DNA of 64,000 nt from Cornus controversa (GCA_026545225.1 CM048845.1:32726501-32790500), one strand, 5' to 3'; numbered from the stretch's first letter, positions 34,385 to 44,787 are shown. Made by a program: numbers and translations. Notes: a model not told the origin generated them from the letters alone.

Positions 34385-34834
34385 CTTCGATGTTGAACTT
34401 GAAAAAGTGTGAGCTTCCTTTGAGAACTAGTGATTTTTGATCCACTTTGATGTTGAAGTTGATGTTGATCAATGTTGAATCCTTGTATAATAATCACTAA
34501 TTGAAGAAATTATTTTTCCGGATGATATAGGACTTGAATTGGAGTTCAAAGAGGCTTAGGATGCAAGTAGTAGCAACATAGGAGGATTGGGTGTCCATAT
34601 ATAAGGAGAACTCTCGGCCAGCCCATGTTTGGGCTTGGGCGATCGATCCCCCCAAGGATGGGCGATCGATCGCCCACCTGCTGGTGGGTGATTTCTTGAA
34701 AAATAATGGGGCGATCGATCCCCCTTAAATGGGGCGATCGATCCCCCTTCTGATGCCCTGCTGGACCCTCCATCGCCCAAGGTCGACCGAGACTTGATAT
34801 TTTTGAGTCTCCATCGCCCAAGGTCGACCGAGAG
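34385..34834 (-). promoter_or_regulatory. Putative ORF3 promoter of E1: GATCGATC array, TATA box, donor-like site
   Basis: Minus-strand order: two units containing CCATCGCCCAAGGTCGACCG on the plus strand (34770-34834), four GGG(C)GATCGATC(C/G)CCC palindromes (34637-34750), a 32-bp gap, TATA box TTATATATGG (34595-34604), then GAA/GTAAGT donor-like site with GT at 34385-34384, then ORF3 at 34186. B2 has the same order and spacing. The coordinates span the array to the donor. A clear splice acceptor before the ATG was not found. Confidence 0.6.
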
Positions 34835-35075
34835 CACGATTTTTCACCCGTCTTGAGTTCGAATACCTCGGTACACCTCTTGGCATCCTCCGGAAGCAAC
34901 TTATACATCAAAAACTCAAAGAAAAAACATTAAAACGCAACTAGAATTGAAGAAAAACCTAAGAAAACTAGAATCAAAAATTAAAATTAAAGAAAACTAA
35001 AGGAAATAAAGTATAGAAATACATACAAAACTTACTATTTAACGTCCGTAGGAGACGATTGACTCTCCGAAGGGA

Positions 35076-38000
35076 TTAAGTCGGATAGACGGGATCCGTC
35101 AAGTCGACGGACTCCACGTCTCTTCTTGGCACACATCCTTCCACACAATGTTTCAACCTTTGGCCATTAACTTTCATCAAAGTAGTTTCAAACAATTGCT
35201 CATCCGGGAATGAGTCTCGAATAGGTAATGCACCGAATACCGGCTCAGACTCGATTCGAGATAAATGATCCGCTACCACATTCTCCGTCCCCTTTTTGTC
35301 TTTTATTTCCAAATCAAATTCTTGCAGCAATAAAATCCACCGAATAAGACGCGGTTTGGTTTCTTTCTTTGCCAATAAGTGTCTCAATGCTGCATGATCA
35401 GAGTAGACAACCACCTTGGACCCCAATAAATAAGAACGAAATTTGTCCAAGGCAAACACTACAGCTAGAAGCTCTTTCTCTGTGGTTGTATAATTGAGTT
35501 GGGCATCAGAGAGAGTCTTACTAGCATAGTAGATGACATGTGGTCGTTTCTCTTCTCTCTGTCCCAACACGGCTCCTACTGCATAATCAGAGGCATCACA
35601 CATGATTTCAAAAGGTATAGCCCATTTTGGAGACTGCATAATTGGTGCAGAGGATAACAGAGATCGAAGCTTTTCAAAAGCTTTCACACAATCTTCATCA
35701 AAGATAAAGGGAACATCTTTAGATAACAAATGGCATAATGGTCGAGCTACTTTACTGAAATCCTTGATGAATCTTCTATAGAACCCGGCATGGCCTAAGA
35801 AAGATCGAACTTGCCTTACCGAAGTTGGATGAGGCAAAGTTGCAATTAGGTCGATCTTTGCTTTATCAACTTCAATGCCCCTCTCTGAAACAATATGGCC
35901 CAATACAATACCCTCTTTCACCATAAAATGGCTCTTCTCCCAACTAAGTACCAGATTCCGTTCTCGACACCTCTGAAGCACAAGTGATAAATTGCTCAAA
36001 CAATGTTCAAAAGATGATCCAAAAATAGAGAAATCATCCATAAACACCTCCAAGAATTTTTCCACCATGTCAGAAAAGATGGCCATCATACACCTTTGGA
36101 ATGTAGCCGGAGCATTACATAATCCAAAAGGCATACGACGATACGCAAAAGTTCCAAAGGGACAAGTGAAAGTGGTCTTCTCTTGATCTTCTGGATCCAT
36201 AGCTACTTGGTTATAACCAGAGTAGCCATCCAGAAAGCAATAATAGCTCTGACCAGCTAACCTTTCAAGTATTTGATCAATGAATGGAAGAGGGAAGTGA
36301 TCCTTCCTTGTCATAGAATTGAGCTTTCTGTAATCAATGCAAACTCGCCAACCTGTGGCAGTACGTTGTGGAACAAGCTCTCCCATGGAGTTAGGGACAA
36401 TGGTAAGACCAGATTTCTTTGGAACCACTTGTGTCAAACTCACCCATGTGCTATCAGAAATTGGATAAATGATTCCTGCATCAAGTAACTTGACAACCTC
36501 TTTCTTTACCACCTCCTTCATGTTGGGGTTCAATCGCCTCTGTGCCTCTCTGGTTGGCTTACATCCTTCTTCCAAATGGATTTTGTGCATGCAAACTGAG
36601 GGATCAATGCCCTTAAGATCAGCAACACTCCATCCAATTGCTTCCCGATGTTGGTATAAAACCTCTGCTAAGCTCTTCTCTTGAATTTCTGTCAGATCAG
36701 AGGCAATTATAACAGGAAGAGTTTTCTGTGCCCCCAAGAATACATACTTCAATTTGTCAGGCAAAGGCTTCAACTCTAATTCTGGAGGGGACTCCAATGA
36801 AGGCACTAAGGGAGTGCTAGAGAGAAAAGGTAGTGGCTCAATTGGAATTCTCCATGGTGGAGTATTCTGAATAGCATCCACTTCCAGCATAGCATGCACT
36901 TCTTCACACAACCCTTCATCATTAATGTTCTCAAAGTCATAAAAAGACTTACATACCTCCAGGGAGTTTCGAGATAATGAGGATGAGACAAATTCCTCCA
37001 CACATTCATCAATATCATCCATGCAGAACACATCACTCTGATCTGGAGGGTGTTGGATAACATTGAACACATTAAGCTTAACCTTCATGTTGCCAAAGGA
37101 AATATCCATGATCCCTGACCTACAATTTATGCAAGCATCAGCAGTAGCTAAGAAAGGTCGACCAAGGATCACAGGAATGTGCCTCTTCGGATTGTGAACT
37201 GGCTCAGTGTCAAGTACAATGAAATCAACAGGAAAGTAGAACTTGTCCACTTTAATGAGCACATCTTCTATGATCCCTCGGGGTTGCTTTGTTGATCTGT
37301 CTGCAAATTGTAATACCACCGAGGTAGGCTTCAATTCTCCCAAGCCCAATTGTAAGTAAACTGAATAGGGTAGCAAATTCACATTTGCACCCAAATCAAG
37401 AAGAGCTTTATCCACATGGTGCTCCCCAATAATGCATGAGATAGTTGGAGCACCAGGATCTTTGTACTTGGGAGGAGTACATTGCTGAATTATTGAACTC
37501 ACTTGTTGTGGCAGCATTACTTTCTTTGGCACATGGCTTTTAGAACGCCTTTTCTGAGTGCACAAGTCCTTCAAAAATTTTGCATAAGGAGGAATTTGCT
37601 TGATGGCATCAAGGAGTGGCAAATTAATTTTCACTTGGCGAAACACCTCCATCATGTCATGCAGCTTGTCCCCTTGCTTCCCCAATTTAGATGCTTCAAG
37701 AAAACGTTGTGGGAAAGGAGCCTTGGGCTCATAAGGAATTTCAGCACTTGGACTTGTGATCACTTTTTCTTCTTCTTTCTTTTCACCCACCTTATTGTCA
37801 ATTATTTTCCCACTTCTCAAAGTGGTAATGGCTTGAACTTGCTCATGGTGTGGGTTGCTTGTGGAAGCTTGCATCCCTCTTGGATTAGCAATTGGTTGAC
37901 TAGGGAGCTTCCCTTCTTCTCTTCTACTTAATGAAGTAGCAAGCTGTCCAAACTGAGATTCCAGTTTGGCAATGGATTGAGAATGCGAGTGCACTAGCTG

Positions 38001-39341
38001 AACTGTAGATTGTACTGTTGCTGCAGTAGCTTGCACTGTCTCTATAAGAGAATCAAGCTTGTCAAATTTAGACAAGGTAAGAGTCAGCTTGTCTTCAATA
38101 GCAGAAATTCTTTGGGCCATAGGACTTTGTGTTTGATATTGCTGTTGAGGCACAAAAGTCCTAGGTTGATATGATGGTTGCATTGCTGCCCCTTGGTTAC
38201 TGTAAGAAAAACCAGGATGATTCCTCCATGTGGGATTGTAAGTATTACCTCGTGGAGGATTCATTGGTCCAGTGAAAGTGGCTTGAACTTGCTCATGTTG
38301 AATATCAGAAAATTGCCCCATTGAAAGACAATTGCTTATATTATGCATAGGACTAGAGCAAAATTCACAAGGGCCTAGCAATGAAGAATTTGAAGCAGAA
38401 GGAGTTTGATTGGCAGCCATAATTGCTGCTACCTTCTGTGCAATTAAATCAATATCAGTTGGCATAGCTTCTGAAGCACCAACCTCAAAAATTCCATCAG
38501 CCTTCCTGGTAGTGGCAGGTCTGCTAGAACGAGTAGAGGACACATGTTGTAGAGAGTTGTCACTAAGATTTTCAAATAAGGTCCATGCCTCTTCTTCACT
38601 CTTCAACATAAAAGTACCTCCACATGACGCATCAACCATCTGTCTGTTGGCTTCTGTGAGCCCTTCATGAAAACTCTGCACTAGTTGCCACTTAGGAACT
38701 TGATGATGGGGACACTTCCTAAGAAGGTCCTTGAATCTTTCCCATGTCTCATAAAATTGTTCCCCCTCATGTTGGGAGAAACCAGTGATAGCACGTCTGA
38801 ACTGATTGGTCTTCCCTATCGGAAAATACTTCTTGAGAAACTCATGTTGCATCTGAGTCCAAGTCTTGATAGAACCAACCGGGAGAGAGTTGAACCAATA
38901 CTTTGCTTTGTCTTTCAGAGAGAATGGAAAAAGTCTCATTCTGAAAGCATCTTCAGAGAAGTTGTGAATTTTTGTAGTTGAGCACACTTCAATGAAGTCA
39001 TCCAGATGCTTGTAAGGGTCTTCTTGAGTCAGCCCAAAATAAGATGGTAGCATCTGAATAATGCTGGACTTGATCTCATAATTCTGTGCTGTGACATTGG
39101 GCAGTTGAAAACCTGCTGGCGAGGTATATGTCTCAGGAACATAGTAGTCCCTAAGCAATCTAGCTCTTTCTCCATCAGCATTAGGAACAAGGTTATTATT
39201 CCTCTCTTCTGCCATGTCTTCAATTATTTCTTCCTCTTGCACAATGGTATCAACAGGGATGTTCCTCTGTTGTCTAAGAGTACGTTCAGGCTCAGGATCA
39301 AGAGGTATCAAAGGATCAGCTACAGAACGACGACCTTGCAT
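35076..39341 (-). CDS. Gag-protease-RT-RNase H polyprotein of E1, integrase deleted
   Basis: One uninterrupted 1421-residue frame. The gag domain spans about residues 75-265, zinc knuckle CEFCSSPMHNISNC 325-338, Q-rich linker and coiled region 410-475. Protease has DLGA at 650-653 and RHIPVILGRPFLA near 720. RT spans about 930-1160 with FMDD at 1100-1103. RNase H spans about 1235-1360 ([35 protein letters not shown]). Integrase should follow residue 1385 ([11 protein letters not shown]). Instead the frame passes at once to KVNGQRLKHCVEG..DPVYPT, the extreme C-terminus of pol seen in A1 and B2. The join near 35181-35190 keeps the frame. All visible RT and RNase H catalytic residues are present. 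No stop separates gag from pol. Confidence 0.95.
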   Translation of the reverse strand: MQGRRSVADPLIPLDPEPERTLRQQRNIPVDTIVQEEEIIEDMAEERNNNLVPNADGERARLLRDYYVPETYTSPAGFQLPNVTAQNYEIKSSIIQMLPSYFGLTQEDPYKHLDDFIEVCSTTKIHNFSEDAFRMRLFPFSLKDKAKYWFNSLPVGSIKTWTQMQHEFLKKYFPIGKTNQFRRAITGFSQHEGEQFYETWERFKDLLRKCPHHQVPKWQLVQSFHEGLTEANRQMVDASCGGTFMLKSEEEAWTLFENLSDNSLQHVSSTRSSRPATTRKADGIFEVGASEAMPTDIDLIAQKVAAIMAANQTPSASNSSLLGPCEFCSSPMHNISNCLSMGQFSDIQHEQVQATFTGPMNPPRGNTYNPTWRNHPGFSYSNQGAAMQPSYQPRTFVPQQQYQTQSPMAQRISAIEDKLTLTLSKFDKLDSLIETVQATAATVQSTVQLVHSHSQSIAKLESQFGQLATSLSRREEGKLPSQPIANPRGMQASTSNPHHEQVQAITTLRSGKIIDNKVGEKKEEEKVITSPSAEIPYEPKAPFPQRFLEASKLGKQGDKLHDMMEVFRQVKINLPLLDAIKQIPPYAKFLKDLCTQKRRSKSHVPKKVMLPQQVSSIIQQCTPPKYKDPGAPTISCIIGEHHVDKALLDLGANVNLLPYSVYLQLGLGELKPTSVVLQFADRSTKQPRGIIEDVLIKVDKFYFPVDFIVLDTEPVHNPKRHIPVILGRPFLATADACINCRSGIMDISFGNMKVKLNVFNVIQHPPDQSDVFCMDDIDECVEEFVSSSLSRNSLEVCKSFYDFENINDEGLCEEVHAMLEVDAIQNTPPWRIPIEPLPFLSSTPLVPSLESPPELELKPLPDKLKYVFLGAQKTLPVIIASDLTEIQEKSLAEVLYQHREAIGWSVADLKGIDPSVCMHKIHLEEGCKPTREAQRRLNPNMKEVVKKEVVKLLDAGIIYPISDSTWVSLTQVVPKKSGLTIVPNSMGELVPQRTATGWRVCIDYRKLNSMTRKDHFPLPFIDQILERLAGQSYYCFLDGYSGYNQVAMDPEDQEKTTFTCPFGTFAYRRMPFGLCNAPATFQRCMMAIFSDMVEKFLEVFMDDFSIFGSSFEHCLSNLSLVLQRCRERNLVLSWEKSHFMVKEGIVLGHIVSERGIEVDKAKIDLIATLPHPTSVRQVRSFLGHAGFYRRFIKDFSKVARPLCHLLSKDVPFIFDEDCVKAFEKLRSLLSSAPIMQSPKWAIPFEIMCDASDYAVGAVLGQREEKRPHVIYYASKTLSDAQLNYTTTEKELLAVVFALDKFRSYLLGSKVVVYSDHAALRHLLAKKETKPRLIRWILLLQEFDLEIKDKKGTENVVADHLSRIESEPVFGALPIRDSFPDEQLFETTLMKVNGQRLKHCVEGCVPRRDVESVDLTDPVYPT

Positions 39342-39463
39342 ATATGACTAAAAGCACCTGAAAAGAAAACAAAAACAAAATTAAAAATAAAATATAAAAA
39401 TTTCCTAAACTAAAAATCCAATTAAAACTAATTCTGTAAAATCCAATCAATCAAATAGATAAT

Positions 39464-39480
39464 CCCCGGCAACGGCGCCA
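39464..39480 (-). other. Primer binding site of E1, tRNA-Asp type
   Basis: The minus strand reads TGGCGCCGTTGCCGGGG, 5 nt after the 5' LTR end at 39486. It is identical to the A1 site. Confidence 0.88.
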
Positions 39481-39485
39481 AAAAT

Positions 39486-40991
39486 TGATTCGTGTGTGAG
39501 TGTGACTCAAAAAGTATATCAATTAAAATTTCCACACTTCGCAATAGAACGAATTCCTTGCAGAATAGGGCTATCGAAATGAATGGGTATCGTACCTCAG
39601 GGATTATGTTCTGATGAGTTGGAACACAGAACTAATTCTAATTAAATTTATAAGAAAAAAATTCTGATTTTTAACTAATTAAAAAGATAAAATAAAATAA
39701 ATCAAAGGTAAACAGATAATGAAGATAATAAGAGAGAAACCTAGGGTGTTTGACTTCACCACTAACTCCACAATCAATGGTCAATTGAATCAACTATAGG
39801 GGAATTACATCATGCATAAGTGGTGTCGGTGGCTACAAGCTCACCTTCATCCGTCAAGAAGATAACATATGATTAAGGCTAAGCCATGGACTATCTTCGA
39901 TTGGCATGGGCCATCTGCCTAACTACTCTAATCTAGGGTGCAGTATGGTTCATCTTCTCTAGGCATAATCCATCAAAGCTCATAACAATATATTCAGTGA
40001 CTACCATTGTGTAATAATCTCTCTCATGATCACAGAAAACAAAAGAGATTGAGTTCAATAACAACAACTAAATATCTAAGACAAGATAAGAAATCATTGA
40101 GATTGAATTTACAAGACTTTTATTGCTCAATTCATTAATAAGAATCCTCACAATTACACAATCTATGCATGTATATAAAGGTCCCCAATAATTAAAACAA
40201 TCAAACCATTGATGCTTTGTTAGGGCTACATCAAAACCCTAGTGGATGAACTAGCCGCTCATGGTAGAAGAAGAAGCTTCAACTGTTGAGGAAGAAGACA
40301 TCATCTTTCTGAATTACGCGTATGACTTCGTTCTCCAATGGCTCTGCAATATGTTTCTGTTCTCTTCAGCCCTCTCAGACTCTCCAATCTCTGTGTAAGC
40401 TCTCCCTCTTCAGCCTCCAAGTCTTCCTTTTATTCCCCAAGAGAATTCACCAAAGTCCTAATCCAATTAGGAATTAATTAGGGTTTCCCGCAGCACTAAT
40501 CAGGTGGGTTTTTCCTGCTGACTTCGGCCCAACTTTTGACCCACTAGAAGTCCGATTCACGGAATTTTCGTGAAATACAAAAGTGTGCATAATCAAATTT
40601 CATTCAACCCCATGCGAAAATAATGTCGATTTGAGTCTCGGAAATAAGACTTCTGGTCCGTTTTCCAAAACGGGATTAAGACTGCATTATGCGCAGATTT
40701 GGGCTTCAGGCCCGAAACCTTCTTAAGCAGCTGTAATTCTCTTGGACCTCTTTCTTGGGCTGATTTGAGTTGAAATAAATGGTTGAGTGAATCTCCTTGA
40801 TGTAGGCTTCATCTCACCATCTTGGATGTCTTCTTTAAAAGCCCAAAATCACAGTTTTAACTGAAATAATTATTAAGGCCCTGAAAATACAGAAAACACT
40901 AAAACAAAGTAAAATCACAAAATAATCTATCACTAAGAGAATAAAATACATAAGTTAAGAGGCTAGAATGCGTAACATTCAACGCCTATCA
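39486..40991 (-). mobile_element. 5' LTR of E1
   Basis: 1,506 bp and nearly identical to 29804-31309. By eye the two differ at five sites, all A/G or C/T: near 39657, 39852, 40001, 40602 and 40854. It would drive the genomic transcript leftwards. Confidence 0.95.
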
Positions 40992-42186
40992 AGTGGTGTC
41001 GGTGGCTACAAGCTCACCTTCATCCGTCAAGAAGATAACATATGATTAAGGCTAAGCCATGGACTATCTTCGATTGGTATGGGCCATCTGCCTAACTACT
41101 CTAATCTAGGGTGCAGTATGGTTCATCTTCTCTAGGCATAATCCATCAAAGCTCATAACAATATATTCAGTGATTACCATTGTGTAATAATCTCTCTCAT
41201 GATCACAGAAAACAAGAGAGATTGAGTTCAATAACAACAACTAAATATCTAAGACAAGATAAGAAATCATTGAGATTGAATTTACAAGACTTTTATTGCT
41301 CAATTCTATAATAAGAATCCTCTGAATTACACAATCTATGCATGTATATAAAGGTCCCCAATAATTAAAACAATCAAACCATTGATGATTTGTTAGGGCT
41401 ACATCAAAACCCTAGTGGATGAACTAGTCGCTCATGGTAGAAGAAGAAGCTTCAACTGTTGAGGAAGAAGATATCATCTTTTTGAATTATGCGTCTGACT
41501 TCATTCTCTAATGACTCTGCAATATGTTTCTGTTCTCTTCTCAGCCTTCTCAGACTCTCCAAGCTCTGTTCTCTCTGTCTAATCTCCCCGTAAGCTCTCT
41601 CAACTCAGCCTCCAAGTCTTCACTTTATTCCCCAAGAGAATACACCAAAGTCCTAATCCAATTAGGAATAAATTAGGGTTTCCCGCAGCACTAATCAGAT
41701 GGGTTTTTCCTGCTGACTTCGGCCCAACTTTTGACCCACTAGAAGTCCTATTTACGAAATTTTCGTGAAATACAAAAGTGTGCAGAATCAAATTTCGTTC
41801 AACCCAACTTGAGAATTATGTCGATTTGAGGCTCAGAAATAAGACTTCTAGTCCATTTTCCAAAACGGGATTAAGACTGTATTATGCGCAGATTTGGGCT
41901 TCAGGCCCGAAACCTTCTTAAGCAGTTGTAATTCTCTTGGACCTCTTTCTTGGGCTGATTTGAGTTGAAATAAATGGTTGAGTGAATCTCCTTGATGTAG
42001 GCTTCATCTCACCATCTTGGATGTCTTCTTTCAAAGCCCAAAAGCTTGGTTTTAACTGAAATAATCATTAAGACCCTGAAAATACATAAAACACTAAAAC
42101 GAAATAAAATCACAAAATAATCTATCACTAAGAGAATAAAATACATAAGTTAAGAGGCTAGAATGCGTAACATTCAACGCCTATCA

Positions 42187-42366
42187 GATGGTCCATTTTT
42201 GGTTAATTCTGTTGCTTCCCACAGAGCGGTGGAATTGAAGGACTTGAAAGATGGTGCGGTGTTCAAAGTGAACGGGCAGCGCTTAAAATTGTGTGTGGAT
42301 GACCAAGTCACCACGGAGTACGTGGATGTCGTCACTTTGATGTATCCCGTGTATTTTGACTCGTGA
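42187..42366 (+). pseudogene. Integrase/pol C-terminal tail of A1 (3' part)
   Basis: Continues the frame cut at 29463: [20 protein letters not shown], then VFKVNGQRLKLCVDDQVTTE, ending YPVYFDS and TGA. The first five bases are the duplicated target GATGG. This tail is the part retained in E1 after integrase loss. Confidence 0.9.
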
Positions 42367-42540
42367 GCCGATTCGGACGTCATGCCATAGACGTGTAAGG
42401 TGGCGCTGCCTTGGTAGCTATCATACTTCCATGATGTCCCTCTAATCTAAAGTAAATCTTGTATCTAAGTACTTTTGTATCTAAGTCCCATAAGTCCAAG
42501 TCCATGGAGTATGACCCAAATTGACTATTTTTGAGCATCT

Positions 42541-42826
42541 CAATTGATTAAAGCAAAGATCTCGATCAATTGAGATCACGATTGATCGAGATTCTGCTCT
42601 TGATTGATCGAAATAATGCAAGAAGCTGGCCAAATCCAAAGTCCCGAGAGGTAGTATTCTCCGATAGCACTTCGATCGATCGACATTTCGATTGATCGAA
42701 GCAGGATTTCGATTGATCGAGACTTGATCTCGATTGATCGAAGTCTTGATCTCGATTAATCGAAGTCTTAATCTCAATTGATCAAAATCTTGATTGATCG
42801 AGATGTGCATCTCGATCAATCGAGAT
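42541..42826 (+). repeat. TCGATTGATCGA palindromic-word array upstream of A1 ORF3
   Basis: About 12 words of the form (T/C)TCGATTGATCGA(G/A), TCGATCAATCGAGAT or TCGATCGATCGA, in both orientations, fill 285 bp between the pol stop and the ORF3 promoter. Some are decayed by C-to-T changes (CTCAATTGATTAAAG). Confidence 0.85.
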
Positions 42827-42857
42827 TGACACGATACCTGCACATGAGTTGATTATT

Positions 42858-43495
42858 TATTTAAACCTTTGGGCTCCCTCTCATTTCCACAGCCTGTCCC
42901 AAGACCATCCGACTTTCTCCATATCGTCGAGAGATCCAAAGCTTCCCCGAGCACCGTCCAGCCCTTGTTTGATCATTCGGAACTATCCACTGTCATTCAC
43001 CGTAGTCCGTGCTCTCCGCATATATGCACACAGTCTTCTCTTCGCGGTTGTGTGTGGAGACTTCATCTTCTTGCACCGATCATCACCTTCATCTTGAGGT
43101 AAGTGATGCATAGTTATATTTTGATTGCTTTGCTGCCATTCTTGTTAGTTTTTCAGCGTAATGGGCATATACAGATGAGTGGGTTGGAGTGGGTTACATT
43201 CGCTATGTTCATATTGAATCTTGCGAGTTTCGGGGGTAGGACTGCATATATGGGTGAGAGATTTTGCATTATTTTTTTTTTGTATCGAATGCTTGTTATA
43301 CGATTTGCAACCGTGGCCCATTGTTCGGGTGCAACCGCTTACGCTGCTTCGTTGAGAGCGAGATGAGAGACATCTTCATATTCATATGGGTTATTTTTGC
43401 TTCCTAGTGCACCTCATCGAGTCGATTCGAACGTATGGTGGAATGCACGTGTCAGCACCATGGACTAGAACCTCCTTTTTAATTTTTATTCTTAG
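42858..43495 (+). promoter_or_regulatory. Putative ORF3 promoter and spliced leader of A1
   Basis: TATTTAAA (42858-42865) lies 31 bp after the last palindrome. CTCTCATTTCCACA, a possible start-site area, follows about 30 bp on. TTGAG/GTAAGTGATGCAT at 43096-43111 is a strong splice-donor match. TTTTTATTCTTAG (ending 43495) or ACGTGTCAG (ending 43455) are acceptor candidates before the ORF3 start. A2 has every element in the same order. Splicing is inferred, not shown. Confidence 0.55.
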
Positions 43496-43563
43496 TTTAG
43501 TATTCACTCTATTTTCTTTTTATTTACGTAATTTTTGGAATAAGTGCAAACTATTTTGGGTTG

Positions 43564-44787
43564 TTGGCGTGTGTGAAGAACGCCCCCGGTGCTGTTAGAG
43601 ATGTGCCCGGGTGAGCCTTCCGGGCACGGAAGTTTCACCTAGAGCAGATATTTGAGCTGAGAGAGTTTGAGATGCGCCCTGACTGCTCATGGGCTATAGC
43701 AGAGCTTAGGAGGCGTCGCCTTGATCGATTATGTGTGCCGCCCACTGATGTGGCACACGAGCGCTTGGTGCAGGTCTTTTATGAGTGCATGACCTATTCT
43801 TGCACCGAGCCAGACACATTGGAGATGGTGGTAGGCAGCGTGACAATTTCTATCACTCTGAGCTGGATCACACAGATACTCGGTATTCCTCACCAGCAGC
43901 CTCCAGATATGGTTGACTAGGATGGTCGACCGCTTTACAAGCCTGAGTTCCCGGCGGACATGACCTAGTTTTCCAACATGATGGACATGTGTGGCAGAGC
44001 GTTTATCACGCCCAGTCACAACTGCACGTCCAAATCGATATGCCCGAGTAGATTATGGTTCCTAGACACCGTTCTCATCAAGAACGCGTGTCCTCTACAG
44101 CATGTGGCAGAGCGCAGAGGCGACCTCCTCCGTTGCCTTTACGCTTTCCACACGGGCACATGGTTTTCTGTCTCGTCGCTGATATAGGGGCAGATGTTCA
44201 AGATCTGGGATGACCTTGTCAACAAGAGGATGAGGTGAGCAGCGAGTTGGCGGCTTCCCTTTCCCTTCCTGGTCGCAGCCTTCCTCAGTCGTGCCAACAT
44301 ACCGGTCAGTGATACTGACACCCAGTTGGCACCGCTCTCCCACTACACGCTTACTCAGTGGGAGTGGGTGAGGCGACACTTGGAGCTACAGGACCACCAG
44401 GGCGATCCACCAGAGGACGTAGACATGGATGTCCCAGTGGAGATGGATGAGGGTGTGCCTGTAGAGGGTGACACATCTGATGAGGAGATAGGGGATGAGG
44501 ATATGGATATCGCCGCAGAGCAACATGACATCCTAGTAACTGGCTACTCCTGTCTGGCAGCTGACGTTGAGCGGCTCCAACAGGGTTTTGAGGAGCATGT
44601 CCAGGTGACGCAGAGTCAGTTGGCAGGCATTCGGACGGACATTATGTCTCTGGCACAGGGTCAGAGAGCGATTCTAGATGAGTTTCGGGCCTTCTGGCAG
44701 GACGTGCAGTTCCTGTTTGCTGGTCAAGCTTCCACCTCCACCTCTACTCCCACCGAGCCACCACCACCACCACCATCCCTAGAGTAG
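43564..44787 (+). pseudogene. ORF3 of A1
   Basis: 1,224 nt, the same length as A2 and E1 ORF3. The start codon has become TTG, where A2 has ATG-GCG. An early stop (GGG-TGA-GCC, near 43612) and others at 43918 and about 43967 break it. Preserved blocks are LRRRRLDRLCVPPTDVAHER, SRLWFLDTVLIKNACPLQHV and RRGDLLRCLYAFHTGTWFSV, and an acidic region followed by a heptad-like C-terminus (VERLQQGFEEHVQVTQSQLA). Same family as the E1 protein but only distantly similar in sequence. Confidence 0.85.

Larger units (their letters stand above)
29804..40991 (-). mobile_element. Element E1, full-length young family-B retrotransposon lacking integrase
   Basis: An 11,188-bp element with two 1,506-bp LTRs, a tRNA-Asp PBS, an intact 1421-residue gag-protease-RT-RNase H frame, an intact 407-residue ORF3 and a PPT. 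AGTGG duplications (29799-29803, 40992-40996) bound it. The two LTRs differ at about five positions by eye, all transitions, so insertion is very recent. The integrase domain is absent by an in-frame deletion, so mobility would need integrase from another element. The nearest integrase-bearing relative here, B2, is itself defective. Confidence 0.95.
29464..42186 (-). mobile_element. Family-B solo LTR in A1, itself split by E1 (TSD GATGG)
   Basis: Two parts, 29464-29803 and 40997-42186, together form one family-B LTR (about 1530 bp) starting TGATTCGTG and ending CCTATCA. GATGG flanks it at 29459-29463 and 42187-42191, splitting codons of the A1 integrase tail. No internal region belongs to it, so it is a solo LTR. 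Element E1 (29804-40991) lies within it with its own duplication, AGTGG. Confidence 0.93.

Noticed and set aside
37503-37931. 142-codon plus-strand frame and several others antisense to E1 gag-pol
   Set aside because: Shadows of the conserved 1421-residue frame on the opposite strand.
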